Assembly (NCBI GenBank): GCA_937859595.1
Contig: CALMAH010000024.1
Coordinates: 62,001 to 126,000, forward strand
Origin: an uncultured Acidobacteriota bacterium
GTDB lineage: Bacteria; Acidobacteriota; Blastocatellia; Pyrinomonadales; Pyrinomonadaceae
Reading direction: 5' to 3'
Length of the DNA stretch: 64,000 nucleotides
Below the pieces are notes generated by a model. It ran no database searches. It was not told the DNA's origin and saw only the letters and a program-made list of their open reading frames with translations. Positions 8,939 to 19,223 of this stretch are shown here, one piece after another; positions within the stretch are counted from its first letter, which is position 1; each line of letters begins with the position of its first letter. The translations under genes and the position numbers were made by a program.

Positions 8939-10174
8939 ATGGCGGAATACATTTGTCGATTGGGCACTCCTTCGGGCGAGGTCGTTACACGGATCGTCGA
9001 GGCCAACGCGGCTGCCGATGCCAGAACTCAGCTCGAACTTGACGGGTATAAAGTTTTCGACGTGGTATCGGCTGACCGAGGCGTTTCCGCTCTACTGGGT
9101 TTCGGCGGCAGGGCATCGAAGGGCCGTGTGAAACAAGCCGATTTCCTGCTTTTTAACCAACAGCTTTCGGCATTGCTCAGAGCAGGGATACCGGTGCTTC
9201 AGTCGGTCGCACTGCTCAAGAACAGGTCGTCATCATCGACCCTTCGAGAGATGCTTGCGAGCGTAGAAGAAAAGATCAAAAGCGGCGTTCCACTTTCGGA
9301 GGCTTTTGAAGCACAAGGAATTTTCCCTCGGATCTATACTGCGTCGATCTTCGCCGGCGAAAAAAGTGGAGCTCTCGACGAAGTGCTTTTACGCTTCGTT
9401 GAATACCTCCGAAAGAGCGTCGCACTTTCACGCAAGCTACGGGGAGCCCTAGCGTATCCGGCTTTTCTTCTTATCGCGTCTGCGTTCATGGTTGCATTCC
9501 TTACGCTCTATATCGTTCCCAGGATGTCCTCGTTGTTTCAGGGCCTGAGCGCAAATCGGGGCCTTCCGACGGTGACCGTTGTCGTTTTGGCTATCTCGAA
9601 TGCGGTAGCCTCAAATGCCTGGTGGGTACTGCCGCTATTTGGAATACTGGTTTTTGCCTTTTTTGTATGGATGCGGACGGAATCGGGACGACTGGTTCTG
9701 CATAGATCGATGCTTCGACTTCCTATCGCCGGCGTTCTCGTCCGGCAGATGGCAGCGGCCCAACTTTCGCGTTCAATGTCAACACTTCTCTCCGGAGGCA
9801 TCACGGTTCCCGATTCATGGGAGATAGCGGCACAGGCGCTAAACAACCTCGAACTGCGCCGGCGAAGCGTAGAGGTTTTGCCGATGATCCGGGAGGGCCG
9901 CGGTTTTACGGAATCGCTGGAACGTGCGGGGTGGATACCGGAGCTCGGGCTGGATATGATCGGTATTGGCGAGCGTTCCGGAAGTCTCAAGGAGATGCTC
10001 GATGAGGTCGCTCTTTTTTATGACGCCGAGGCCGAGGTAAAGCTCGAGCAACTGACCACTTTGCTGGAACCGTTGATCCTTGTATTCATGGCGATCGTGG
10101 TAGTGGTCATTCTACTGGCGATCTACCTGCCTATCATCGATACTATTTCGGCGGGGCCTGCGTCCGGCCGCTAA
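8939..10174 (+). CDS. pilC: Type IV pilus/type II secretion inner-membrane platform protein
   Basis: GspF/PilC family platform protein that couples the assembly ATPase to pilin polymerisation in the inner membrane. 411 residues is normal for the family. Two T2SSF helical domains are visible (about 70-190 and 275-395), each ending in membrane helices: FLLIASAFMVAFLTLYIV near 178, FGILVFAFFVW near 240, and the C-terminal LILVFMAIVVVVILLAIYLP. An N-terminal segment of about 65 residues resembles the usual cytosolic lead. It is followed 21 bases later by the matching ATPase gene. T4P versus T2SS cannot be settled without pilin or secretin genes. Confidence 0.92.
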   Translation: MAEYICRLGTPSGEVVTRIVEANAAADARTQLELDGYKVFDVVSADRGVSALLGFGGRASKGRVKQADFLLFNQQLSALLRAGIPVLQSVALLKNRSSSSTLREMLASVEEKIKSGVPLSEAFEAQGIFPRIYTASIFAGEKSGALDEVLLRFVEYLRKSVALSRKLRGALAYPAFLLIASAFMVAFLTLYIVPRMSSLFQGLSANRGLPTVTVVVLAISNAVASNAWWVLPLFGILVFAFFVWMRTESGRLVLHRSMLRLPIAGVLVRQMAAAQLSRSMSTLLSGGITVPDSWEIAAQALNNLELRRRSVEVLPMIREGRGFTESLERAGWIPELGLDMIGIGERSGSLKEMLDEVALFYDAEAEVKLEQLTTLLEPLILVFMAIVVVVILLAIYLPIIDTISAGPASGR

Positions 10175-10195
10175 GTGCGGCCCAGGGAATGAATA

Positions 10196-11878
10196 ATGAA
10201 CGAAACAACTGACCCATTCAAGACAAATATCTCATCGCCAAAGATAGAACTCTCGGATTTCATCGAGAATGAGCCGCCGGAAGTGATCGAGGCTAAACAA
10301 TTGGCTCGCCGTTACCGGCTGCCATATATTGACCTGCTGCCTCCAGATCAGCCTTCGCCCATAGATTACAGCGAACTCTCGAACATTCCGGTCGAGATGA
10401 TGCTTCGTAATCATTTTGTGCCGTTAAGGCGCGAGGGGCGGGACCTACACGCCGCAATGGCCGATCCGACAAATCTCGAATTGCTTGACGAGATGGAAAA
10501 CGCCCTTAATGTCCGTATCGTTCCTTATATCGCTACTCAGGGCGCGATCGACGTTGTGCTAAAAAAGGGCGAGGCGACGCAGAGAGTTCTGCAGGAGGCA
10601 GCTTCCGGTTTCAAGATCTCACTGGTCAAGGAGACGGAGCAGGGTGAAGAGGTGCTCGACCTTGACCGTCTGGCGACTGACAGCGATATGTCGCCGATAA
10701 TCAAGCTGGTGGACACCATCGTGTATAACGCGATGGAATCAAGAGCCTCTGACATTCACATTGAAGCGGGCGACCGGGACGTTAGGGTAAAGTTCCGTAT
10801 CGACGGCGCATTATATTCAAAGGTGGATCCGATAGACATGGCCTATCACCAAACCCTGATCTCGCGCATCAAGGTCATGTCCGAACTGGATATTGCAGAA
10901 CGACGGATCCCGCAGGATGGCCGGTTTCGCGTCCGCTACAAAGGGCGCACCGTTGATTTCCGTGTTTCGATCCTTCCCTCGGCATTTGGCGAGAACTGTG
11001 TGATCCGTATCCTCGACAAGGAACAGATCTCTGAGGAATTCAAGAATCTGAGTCTCGATGTGGTCGGCTTTGACACCGATGACCTCCGTCGATTTCGCAT
11101 CTATATCAAGGAACCCTACGGGATGGTTCTTGTGACCGGCCCGACCGGTTCCGGTAAGACTACCACGCTTTACGGAGCACTTAATGAGATACGCAACGAT
11201 GAAGACAAGATCATTACGATCGAAGACCCGGTCGAATATCAGCTCCAGGGCATAATGCAGATACCGGTCAACGAGAAAAAGGGACTCACGTTTGCTCGCG
11301 GGCTGCGGTCAATTCTCCGACACGACCCGGATAAGATAATGGTCGGTGAGATCCGCGACGAAGAGACGGCACAGATCGCCATCCAGTCCGCGCTTACCGG
11401 ACATCTTGTTTTCACCACCGTTCACGCGAACAATGTGATCGATGTAATTGGCCGCTTTCTCAACATGGGCGTCGAGCCATATAATTTCGTATCATCACTT
11501 AACTGCGTTCTCGCTCAGCGGCTTGTCCGGCTGTTGTGTCCAACCTGCAAGCGTCCTTTTCAACCAACCGAAGAAGAACTTTTCGAATCCGCTCTGCGTC
11601 CGGCAGATGTCGCCGATCACGTCTTATTTCGTAACGTCGGCTGCGACGCTTGTAACCATACAGGTTATCGCGGACGTACGGCGATACATGAGTTGTTGGA
11701 TATGTCAGACACCATCCGCGAAATGATCATTGAACGAAGGCCCGGCTCCGAGATAAGGCGGCAGGCAGAAAAGGAGGGGCTTTCGAGCCTCAGAGAATCT
11801 GCTGTGAAAAAGGTACTCGGGGGACATACCACGCTCCATGAGATAAACCGTGTAACATTTGTTGAGGATATAAAGTAA
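10196..11878 (+). CDS. pilB: Type IV pilus/type II secretion assembly ATPase
   Basis: GspE/PilB hexameric ATPase. 560 residues: N-terminal MshEN-like domain (about 30-125), N2 domain, then the RecA-like core with Walker A GPTGSGKT (315-322). The Asp box reads TIEDPVEYQ, and Walker B lies near DPDKIMVGEIRDEE. The His box is TVHANN. A tetracysteine zinc motif (CPTC ... CDAC) follows near 455-490, typical of PilB/GspE and absent from PilT retraction ATPases. Forms an operon with pilC upstream and a secreted protein 3 bases downstream. Confidence 0.94.
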   Translation: MNETTDPFKTNISSPKIELSDFIENEPPEVIEAKQLARRYRLPYIDLLPPDQPSPIDYSELSNIPVEMMLRNHFVPLRREGRDLHAAMADPTNLELLDEMENALNVRIVPYIATQGAIDVVLKKGEATQRVLQEAASGFKISLVKETEQGEEVLDLDRLATDSDMSPIIKLVDTIVYNAMESRASDIHIEAGDRDVRVKFRIDGALYSKVDPIDMAYHQTLISRIKVMSELDIAERRIPQDGRFRVRYKGRTVDFRVSILPSAFGENCVIRILDKEQISEEFKNLSLDVVGFDTDDLRRFRIYIKEPYGMVLVTGPTGSGKTTTLYGALNEIRNDEDKIITIEDPVEYQLQGIMQIPVNEKKGLTFARGLRSILRHDPDKIMVGEIRDEETAQIAIQSALTGHLVFTTVHANNVIDVIGRFLNMGVEPYNFVSSLNCVLAQRLVRLLCPTCKRPFQPTEEELFESALRPADVADHVLFRNVGCDACNHTGYRGRTAIHELLDMSDTIREMIIERRPGSEIRRQAEKEGLSSLRESAVKKVLGGHTTLHEINRVTFVEDIK

Positions 11879-11881
11879 AGA

Positions 11882-12568
11882 ATGAGAACGCTAATTATAA
11901 TCGTGTTTTTGGCCGCCGTGCCGTCTGCTTTTCCTCAGAACGAAGGCGATCCGGCAAATTGGTGTCGCGCCGGCACGTTCATGAAAGATTCTCCCGAATA
12001 TACGATCGCGAAAGTCGGCTCGCTATCGGGCACGACATTGAGGCGTGCGTATTTTTTTCGTGATGACCGGCCGGATTGTCCACAGGGCGACCGCTGTTTG
12101 TCCACGAGCTATCTCGTGCCCGGCGATGAGGTCGTCGTAAGGGGCGAACTTTACGGTTTTGCCTGCGCGTGGTATCCGTCGACGAAAGGGGCAGGAACCG
12201 TCGGCTGGCTGCGTCTCGAAGACATCGAATTTCAGCGAACACCTTCGAACCAGCCGCTTCGCGATTGGCTGGGCGAATGGAAATACGCCGAGAACACTCT
12301 TAACTTTACCAACAACAAGCTTGCTGGCTGGCTAAACGTTACGGGCAATGCATTTTGGAGAGGCCTCGGAGATAACATCCATATTGGCGAACTGGATGGC
12401 AGGGTCGAACCGAAGGCCGGCGTTGCAAAATATTCGGATGGCGATGACGAATTCGATTGTAAAGCGACGATTCAGATCTTGGGAAAATATCTGATCGTAT
12501 CGGACAATATGCAATGCGGCGGTGCGAACGTCACATTCTCCGGCATTTACCGCAAAGCCGTGAAATAA
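11882..12568 (+). CDS. Secreted protein of unknown function
   Basis: 228 residues with an N-terminal signal peptide (about 1-18, ending FPQN). The first half (about 30-120) looks like a small beta barrel with Cys residues (RPDCPQGDRC, then FACAWYP) and may be SH3-like. The second half is also beta-rich, with WLGEWKYAENT and a final FSGIYRK strand. No named family recognised. It starts 3 bases after pilB and is probably co-transcribed. It could be an envelope accessory of the pilus operon or an unrelated passenger. Confidence 0.7.
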   Translation: MRTLIIIVFLAAVPSAFPQNEGDPANWCRAGTFMKDSPEYTIAKVGSLSGTTLRRAYFFRDDRPDCPQGDRCLSTSYLVPGDEVVVRGELYGFACAWYPSTKGAGTVGWLRLEDIEFQRTPSNQPLRDWLGEWKYAENTLNFTNNKLAGWLNVTGNAFWRGLGDNIHIGELDGRVEPKAGVAKYSDGDDEFDCKATIQILGKYLIVSDNMQCGGANVTFSGIYRKAVK

Positions 12569-12571
12569 CGG

Positions 12572-13483
12572 TCAAATTAGCTCACGATAAACCGCCGGGT
12601 CGACGTTGCCCCCGCTTACCACAAGGCAGATCTTTCTTCCGGCGAACCTCTCCGGATCTTCAAGGATCGCCCCAAGCGAGACAGCCCCCGTCGGCTCGCA
12701 TTTCAGATTCGCAAGCCCAAAATATAAACGCACGGCCTCCGCGATATTCTCGTCCGACACCTCGATAAAGTCCTCTACCCCTTCACGGATGATCGCCCAG
12801 TTCAGTTTCCCGAGCGAGATCGTCCTAGCGCCATCGGCGATCGTCGTCGGCTCAGTTTCGTTGGCGATGAGTTCACCCGCGCGGAACGAACGCGTTGCGT
12901 CGTTCCCAAGTATTGGCTCGGCTCCAAATGCCTCGGCGTTGTCGCCGTTTCGCCGGAGGCCTGTAATAACACCCGAAATGAGTCCGCCGCCGCCGACCGG
13001 TACGATCACCGACCCAAAGCCCCACCCGGCAAGTTCGTCACCAAGCGTCGAATTCCCGGCGATAACATGTTCGTCATCGTATGCAGACGCCACATAGGCA
13101 TCTGGCATCTTTGCGGCAAGCTCTGCGACCCGTTCGTTACGGCCGATCTTAGCAACGTCAATAAGGTCAACCTCGGCGCCATATCCCCTCACGGCGTCTA
13201 TCTTTACCCGGGCCGAAGTTTCAGGCATAACGACCGTACACCGTTTTCCCGTTAGCTTACAGGCGTAAGCAAGAGCCTGGCCGAAATTGCCGGAAGAAGC
13301 CGTGATGATCTCCTCATTCGGCACGCTGATAGCCAGATTATATGCCGCCCTGAACTTAAAACTGCCGGTGTGCTGGAACGTTTCGGTCGCGACTGTTATA
13401 TCAAGCCCAAACTGCTCGCAGAGCTTTGTCGAACTGACAAAGGTAGTAGGGCGAATTACCTCGGAGATCTGCTTCTGAACCAT
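12572..13483 (-). CDS. PLP-dependent threonine/serine dehydratase-like enzyme
   Basis: Fold-type II PLP enzyme of the threonine dehydratase/serine racemase group. 303 residues, the length of the catabolic single-domain type, with no C-terminal ACT regulatory domain. The PLP lysine is K43 in SFKFRAA, the Asn/Ser loop is SSGNFGQA, and the phosphate-binding glycine loop is PVGGGGLISG. The expected reaction is deamination of threonine or serine to a 2-oxo acid; substrate cannot be fixed. It converges on the secreted-protein gene with only 3 bases between them, and is divergent from gnd. Confidence 0.85.
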   Translation of the reverse strand: MVQKQISEVIRPTTFVSSTKLCEQFGLDITVATETFQHTGSFKFRAAYNLAISVPNEEIITASSGNFGQALAYACKLTGKRCTVVMPETSARVKIDAVRGYGAEVDLIDVAKIGRNERVAELAAKMPDAYVASAYDDEHVIAGNSTLGDELAGWGFGSVIVPVGGGGLISGVITGLRRNGDNAEAFGAEPILGNDATRSFRAGELIANETEPTTIADGARTISLGKLNWAIIREGVEDFIEVSDENIAEAVRLYFGLANLKCEPTGAVSLGAILEDPERFAGRKICLVVSGGNVDPAVYRELI

Positions 13484-13533
13484 ATGCCGATTGTAGATCG
13501 AAAATCAAGAAATTGTTAACTAGCTTGGGATAA

Positions 13534-13561
13534 TTGGCACATCCAATTAACTATCTATAGA
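13534..13561 (+). promoter_or_regulatory. Predicted promoter of gnd
   Basis: TTGGCA (13534-13539), 16-base spacer, TATAGA (13556-13561). Predicted transcription start near 13568 leaves a leader of about 16 bases before the ATG at 13584. Confidence 0.5.
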
Positions 13562-13583
13562 TTTTCGCCTTACAATTGTTCTT

Positions 13584-14993
<1,410 letters not shown>

Positions 14994-15067
14994 AGCACCT
15001 ACAGAAACCCACCGTGTCCTTGGGATCGACGATCGTCAGTTGGCAGAACAACTTCTAATCTATGTGT

Positions 15068-16138
15068 CTACGATAAGTTAGCGGCTTCTAGATCACATTT
15101 GGGACTTGAAAAGGTGAAGATCGGCATTTGCGAGATCAGCACACTTTGGTTGTTCAGGCTTTCACTAACGAGAAACACATCATATGCCCATCTTCCCAAC
15201 TGGGCGCCGTTCGCACTATATACTTTTGCGCGATACTTGAATAGGTTTCCGTGACGATCACGTCGTCGCGATTCTCTGTAATCGAGGTCTATTGCGGCTA
15301 CACCCAATGCCGGCAACGTGTGCAGCTCATCCGGCTCCGAAATGCCGTTGTGGTTAACATCCTGCCAGAGTCGAAGGCTTCAAAAAATGGCGTCCTGACT
15401 GTCGATCTTTCCGTCACCATTTCCGCCATTTTCGGGTTTATCAAATTCAGCCAGAGCAAGAAAGCCATTTTTTCCCTGTCCGGCGGGCGGATCAGGTTGT
15501 GGCGTGAAGTTTCCAAACATTTCCGTTCCATTGTCGATCACCTCATTCCCATTACGATCAAGTACCAGCCAGGCATCGTCCGAACCAGCTGCCGTCCATC
15601 CAAGCCTGCTCTCGAGAACTCCGTTTCCATTCAGGTCAAATTCAACACCATTCGCGGCATTAGTCAAATTGAAACCATTTCTCGCAATATCGATAACTAT
15701 CGGTGTGCAATTACACCCCGGTGCTTCTCCACCACCACATTCGCCAGCAGAAAGTGGTTTGCACGTACACGTTTCCAAATCCCATTCTTCACACTCATTA
15801 CATTCCTCTGGAGCGCCACATGAGGGACAACCATCGCACGCCCACGTAAGATGTCCCACAGTCTCTTGACAAGTATCAAACCAACCTAGGTAGTACGATT
15901 GCTCTCCGCATTCACAATCACAATTAGTAATGCAACCAACGTTAAAGCATCCAGCTTGCCGATATCCCGAAGTGCCATCACACCTCGTCCATTGAACTGT
16001 CAAACTACAACCGTTCGAAAGCGTCGTCTTCTGACAGCTATTCATGGTCTGACAGCCCATCTCTTCTGACGCAACGCGTGTAACGAAAACGAAAAGAAAT
16101 ACAATCAGAATTACGTTCAAATATAAAATTCGATGCAT
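15068..16138 (-). pseudogene. Secreted Cys-rich/RTX-adjacent-type protein interrupted by in-frame TGA
   Basis: One reading frame broken by a TGA at 15380-15382. The upstream part (ATG 16138, AGGTGG ribosome site 10 bases away) has a signal peptide and a Cys-rich region. It then matches the calcium-binding-like domain found beside RTX repeats: [34 protein letters not shown], then [13 protein letters not shown]. The same frame resumes after the stop with [20 protein letters not shown] and runs to 15068, exactly the expected continuation. No frameshift is needed; a single nonsense codon explains it. Options are a true pseudogene, readthrough, or a sequencing error beside the T6 run. Confidence 0.8.
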
Positions 16139-16160
16139 GTCTCTGTAACCACCTGGATTG

Positions 16161-16979
16161 TTAGTTCTTCTGGTCAAGCAAAACGTATTTACGCATGAAA
16201 TCGGTTAACCCCTCCAGACCCCCATCTCTATAAATTCGGCGTAGCTGGTTTCGGTAAATCGACGCCCCATAACGTTCTTGAGATGAACTTGTGTTAACGG
16301 AATCAGGAAAATCATCCAGAAATAGGAGGGAAGCAAAAGACTCAACAATTGTCGGATTCATCACGTATTGGTTCTTCAACCAAAAAACATAATTATTTGC
16401 ACCGCCACGTATACCTGAGATCAAACGTTCTCCGCGGATATTTGGCCCGTACGAAGCGCCGTCCTCGAACTCAACGAAATCGAGCCACACATCTAAACTA
16501 AGGATTTTAGATTCACCATCGAATCCCAACAGAGAATCATCCGAAACGGTACGTGATATTCCGGTCGAGATAGGCGCAAAGGCGCCCGAACTCTTGCGAA
16601 TGTGCGGATGAACTAATGTTTCAATCGTGTAATAAAAGGTGTCTCGATTTCTTTTTCCTTTTGTTTCGACGTTCACTGCATATGCAAGACAAAACGAACG
16701 AACCTCCTTGTCTGAGTTGTTCCTAACGCCGAAGGAAATTCTTGTGATCTTTGATGCAGTGGCAAACTGAACCTCTGGTGAGATAATTTCGACTGGAATA
16801 CTTCCTTCGCCGTCTTCAAGTTGTTTGACGTTTATTACCGGTTCAACATGGTCTCTTTCGTTTGTTGTGCTTTCGCTTCGCCTATACGAGCCATCGGAAA
16901 CGCCGATGAACAAGACTACAATTGCCGCCAATATCAAGGTAGGAATGATGATCTCTCTTGGTTGATTTGACCTGGCCAT
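16161..16979 (-). CDS. Membrane-anchored protein of unknown function
   Basis: 272 residues with one N-terminal membrane helix (about 9-28, [18 protein letters not shown]) and an extracytoplasmic remainder. The middle (about 60-150) looks beta-rich, with IRSFGVRNN-like strands. The C-terminus is helical and charged. I recognise no family. The ATG at 16979 has a strong ribosome site (GGAGG, 6 bases away) and a near-consensus promoter. The next gene starts 22 bases after its stop. Both genes are visibly AT-richer than their neighbours, suggesting recent acquisition. Confidence 0.7.
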   Translation of the reverse strand: MARSNQPREIIIPTLILAAIVVLFIGVSDGSYRRSESTTNERDHVEPVINVKQLEDGEGSIPVEIISPEVQFATASKITRISFGVRNNSDKEVRSFCLAYAVNVETKGKRNRDTFYYTIETLVHPHIRKSSGAFAPISTGISRTVSDDSLLGFDGESKILSLDVWLDFVEFEDGASYGPNIRGERLISGIRGGANNYVFWLKNQYVMNPTIVESFASLLFLDDFPDSVNTSSSQERYGASIYRNQLRRIYRDGGLEGLTDFMRKYVLLDQKN

Positions 16980-17018
16980 GGAAAACCTCCAGCACTTTTG
17001 TGAGTTATGACGCCTAGT

Positions 17019-17046
17019 ATTTTATCGTCAGCAAAAGTTATGTCAA
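17019..17046 (-). promoter_or_regulatory. Strong promoter of the AT-rich two-gene islet
   Basis: On the minus strand, a perfect TTGACA (17041-17046), 16-base spacer, TAAAAT (17019-17024). Predicted start about 17012, leader of about 33 bases to the ATG at 16979. It is the closest match to the sigma-70 consensus I found in the window. Confidence 0.65.
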
Positions 17047-17198
17047 CAAAAAAATCGATCAATAATGTAAGGCGGGAATTAGTCGTTAAGAACCAAAGAA
17101 ATGGGGCTTCCTGAGACTCAAACTCGGATTCTACCTTAGATACGTTGCCAGGTCGCATATCGCTTGATCACTGCAAATCATCATTACTTTGTCACCTT

Positions 17199-18044
17199 CT
17201 AAATTATTTCCCAGGCGGATTCTGTCTTCAGAAGCTTACTCATCAGGGCGGCGTGGACGGCGTGGCCGCTTTTTTCGGCGGTTATCTTTCCCAGCACGGG
17301 CAGCCCGACCAGAGCGACGTCCCCAATGATATCGAGTATCTTGTGGCGGACGAACTCGTCGGCAAATCGGAGCGGAGTTTCATTTAGCATTCCTTCGGGC
17401 GTCAGCACTATTGCATTGTCCAGCGAGCCCCCTAGCGCGAGATTTGCCTTCCGCAGCATCTCGATCTCCTGTGTAAACCCGAATGTGCGTGCCGAGGCTA
17501 TCTCGCGACCATAGGCGCCGTTGTCGGCCGTAAATGTAAAGCTCTGCCGGTTTATAAAAGGGTGTCGAAAATCTATAACGCATTCGATGCGAAAGTCGTC
17601 TGATGGCTCGATCGACATTTTCCGGTCGCCTTGTTCTATCGCAACTCTGTCCTTCACCTTGAGATAGCGTCGCGGTGCCGGCTGCTCGGTGATGCCGGCC
17701 GAAGTTATCAGATCGTAAAAATTCTCGCTCGATCCATCGAGTATCGGCACTTCTAAGTTGTCGAGTTCGATAAAGCAATTGTCCACATTCGCACCTCTGA
17801 GGGCCGACAGAAGATGCTCGCACGTCGAAAGCACCACACCACGCCGCACCAGCGTTGTCGCATAGCTGCAATGGCCGACATATTCCACGGAGGCCGGGAT
17901 CTCAAAATTGTCGAGATCGGTCCGGATAAAGATATACCCAGTGTTTTCCGGCGCAGGCCTCAGTCTAAGCTTCACGGCCACGCCCGTATGAAGCCCCGTT
18001 CCGCTGATGTCTATGGGTCGTGAAAGAGTGGTCTGGTCTGCCAT
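17199..18044 (-). CDS. lpxC: UDP-3-O-acyl-N-acetylglucosamine deacetylase
   Basis: Zinc amidase for the first committed step of lipid A synthesis, showing an outer membrane with LPS. I start it at the ATG at 18044 (MADQTTLSRP), which gives 281 residues. A longer frame to 18131 adds residues not found in the family. Motifs are the N-terminal SGTGLHTG, the zinc-ligand segment STCEHLLSALRG (His77), and the C-terminal RHKILDIIGD containing the remaining zinc ligands. The last residues after HAVHAALMSKLL are short. Other lpx genes are not in the window. Confidence 0.95.
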   Translation of the reverse strand: MADQTTLSRPIDISGTGLHTGVAVKLRLRPAPENTGYIFIRTDLDNFEIPASVEYVGHCSYATTLVRRGVVLSTCEHLLSALRGANVDNCFIELDNLEVPILDGSSENFYDLITSAGITEQPAPRRYLKVKDRVAIEQGDRKMSIEPSDDFRIECVIDFRHPFINRQSFTFTADNGAYGREIASARTFGFTQEIEMLRKANLALGGSLDNAIVLTPEGMLNETPLRFADEFVRHKILDIIGDVALVGLPVLGKITAEKSGHAVHAALMSKLLKTESAWEII

Positions 18045-18184
18045 GCAATGTTCGTTCAACAATCGGCGTGCCAATATATAAGCCTGAATTTTCGGGATTC
18101 TCGGCGACCAAATGTTGCGGGCCTGCCACATTACTGTGGCGCGATTTACTATTCGCCGATCAGCATTTACAATCTACTCACGAT

Positions 18185-18775
18185 ATGGCAATTCAAACCG
18201 CGGGTCAGCGCACCGCAAAGGCAATAAAAGTGAAGATCGAAAATGCGTCAGAGATCGATCTGCCTAAAGGCGCTGAAGATCTGATACAAAACGTGCTGGA
18301 TTCGGTCCCGATAGAACATATTCGCGGACTCGAACGGGTGAAGCTGGTCGATTTCATCAATGATCCGAGGATAAGGAACATGGATGTACCGTTGAAAGGC
18401 GAACTGCCGGGGCTTTATCATCCGAAGGTCGGCAATCAGAACGCATGGTTCGAGATCTCGATGGTCGCATTGCTGCAGCCAACCGAGGGATTTGCAAAAC
18501 GCTGGATGGCGAAGACCTCGTTCAAGGCAAATATGGCAGGGCTTTTGTTCTCGCTTGTAGGCCAGCACCATTTCATTACGCTTAAGCATTCGGTCAAGAA
18601 ACAGAATATCGAGGGCCAGGTACGCCAATACACGGAAAGAAATCTCCGGGCCTGGAGTGAGGAACAGAACAAGAACAGCATCCGAGCAAAGATATTCAAG
18701 CCTATCCGCCCGATAGTTGAACGCTGGGCAAAATGGCTTAATAAAAAAGCGGCCAAGGCGCAGAAGAGAGTTTAG
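18185..18775 (+). CDS. Conserved hypothetical, possibly a degenerate zincin
   Basis: 196 residues from the ATG at 18185; a longer open frame upstream is not used. No signal peptide or membrane span is evident. The N-terminal half includes IRGLERVKLVDF and GLYHPKVG. The middle reads LLFSLVGQHHFITLKH, where a small metallopeptidase of similar layout would have an HExxH helix; the Glu is missing, so catalysis is doubtful. The C-terminus is a long basic helix (AKWLNKKAAKAQKRV). Divergent from lpxC and followed 40 bases later by the EVE gene. The zincin resemblance is a weak impression. Confidence 0.6.
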   Translation: MAIQTAGQRTAKAIKVKIENASEIDLPKGAEDLIQNVLDSVPIEHIRGLERVKLVDFINDPRIRNMDVPLKGELPGLYHPKVGNQNAWFEISMVALLQPTEGFAKRWMAKTSFKANMAGLLFSLVGQHHFITLKHSVKKQNIEGQVRQYTERNLRAWSEEQNKNSIRAKIFKPIRPIVERWAKWLNKKAAKAQKRV

Positions 18776-18815
18776 AAGATACACACTCTCCCGGACAACC
18801 AAGACACTCACACTT

Positions 18816-19220
18816 ATGAACTATTGGATGGTAAAACAAGAACCGGATTCTTACTCATGGGACGATCTTGTCAAGGATGGTAAGACGGATTGGACCGGTG
18901 TACGCAATTATCAGGCGAGGAACAATCTGCGGGAAATGAAAAAGGGTGACAAGGTCCTCTTTTATCACTCGAACGTCGGCAAAGAAGTTGTCGGAATTGC
19001 CAAAGTGACCAATACGGCTTTTCCTGACCCTACGGCCCACGACGATAAGTGGGTGGCGGTAGAACTATCGCCCGAAAAACCGCTTAAAAAACCGGTCGGG
19101 CTTGATCAGATAAAATCAAATATCGCCCTCAAAGATATTAAGTTGATCCGCCAATCCCAGCTTTCGGTAATGCCTCTGACCAAAGATGAATACGAGGAGA
19201 TCCTTAGCATGGCGCGTTAG
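18816..19220 (+). CDS. EVE-domain protein
   Basis: 134 residues, all one EVE domain (PUA-like fold; thymocyte nuclear protein 1 family), thought to bind modified bases in nucleic acids. Signature segments are YWMVKQEPDSYSWDDL, DWTGVRNYQARNNLREM, GDKVLFYHSN and the FPDP strand. I use the ATG at 18816, which starts the domain exactly; upstream in-frame codons are not part of the family. It is followed 3 bases later by the ATP-grasp gene. Confidence 0.93.
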   Translation: MNYWMVKQEPDSYSWDDLVKDGKTDWTGVRNYQARNNLREMKKGDKVLFYHSNVGKEVVGIAKVTNTAFPDPTAHDDKWVAVELSPEKPLKKPVGLDQIKSNIALKDIKLIRQSQLSVMPLTKDEYEEILSMAR

Positions 19221-19223
19221 CGT

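Noticed and set aside
17095..17155. tRNA-3'-end-like sequence next to the AT-rich islet (possible attachment site)
   Set aside because: On the minus strand a T-arm-like GAGTTTGAGTCTC is visible, but the stem has mismatches, the invariant C is missing, and no anticodon arm or integrase is found.
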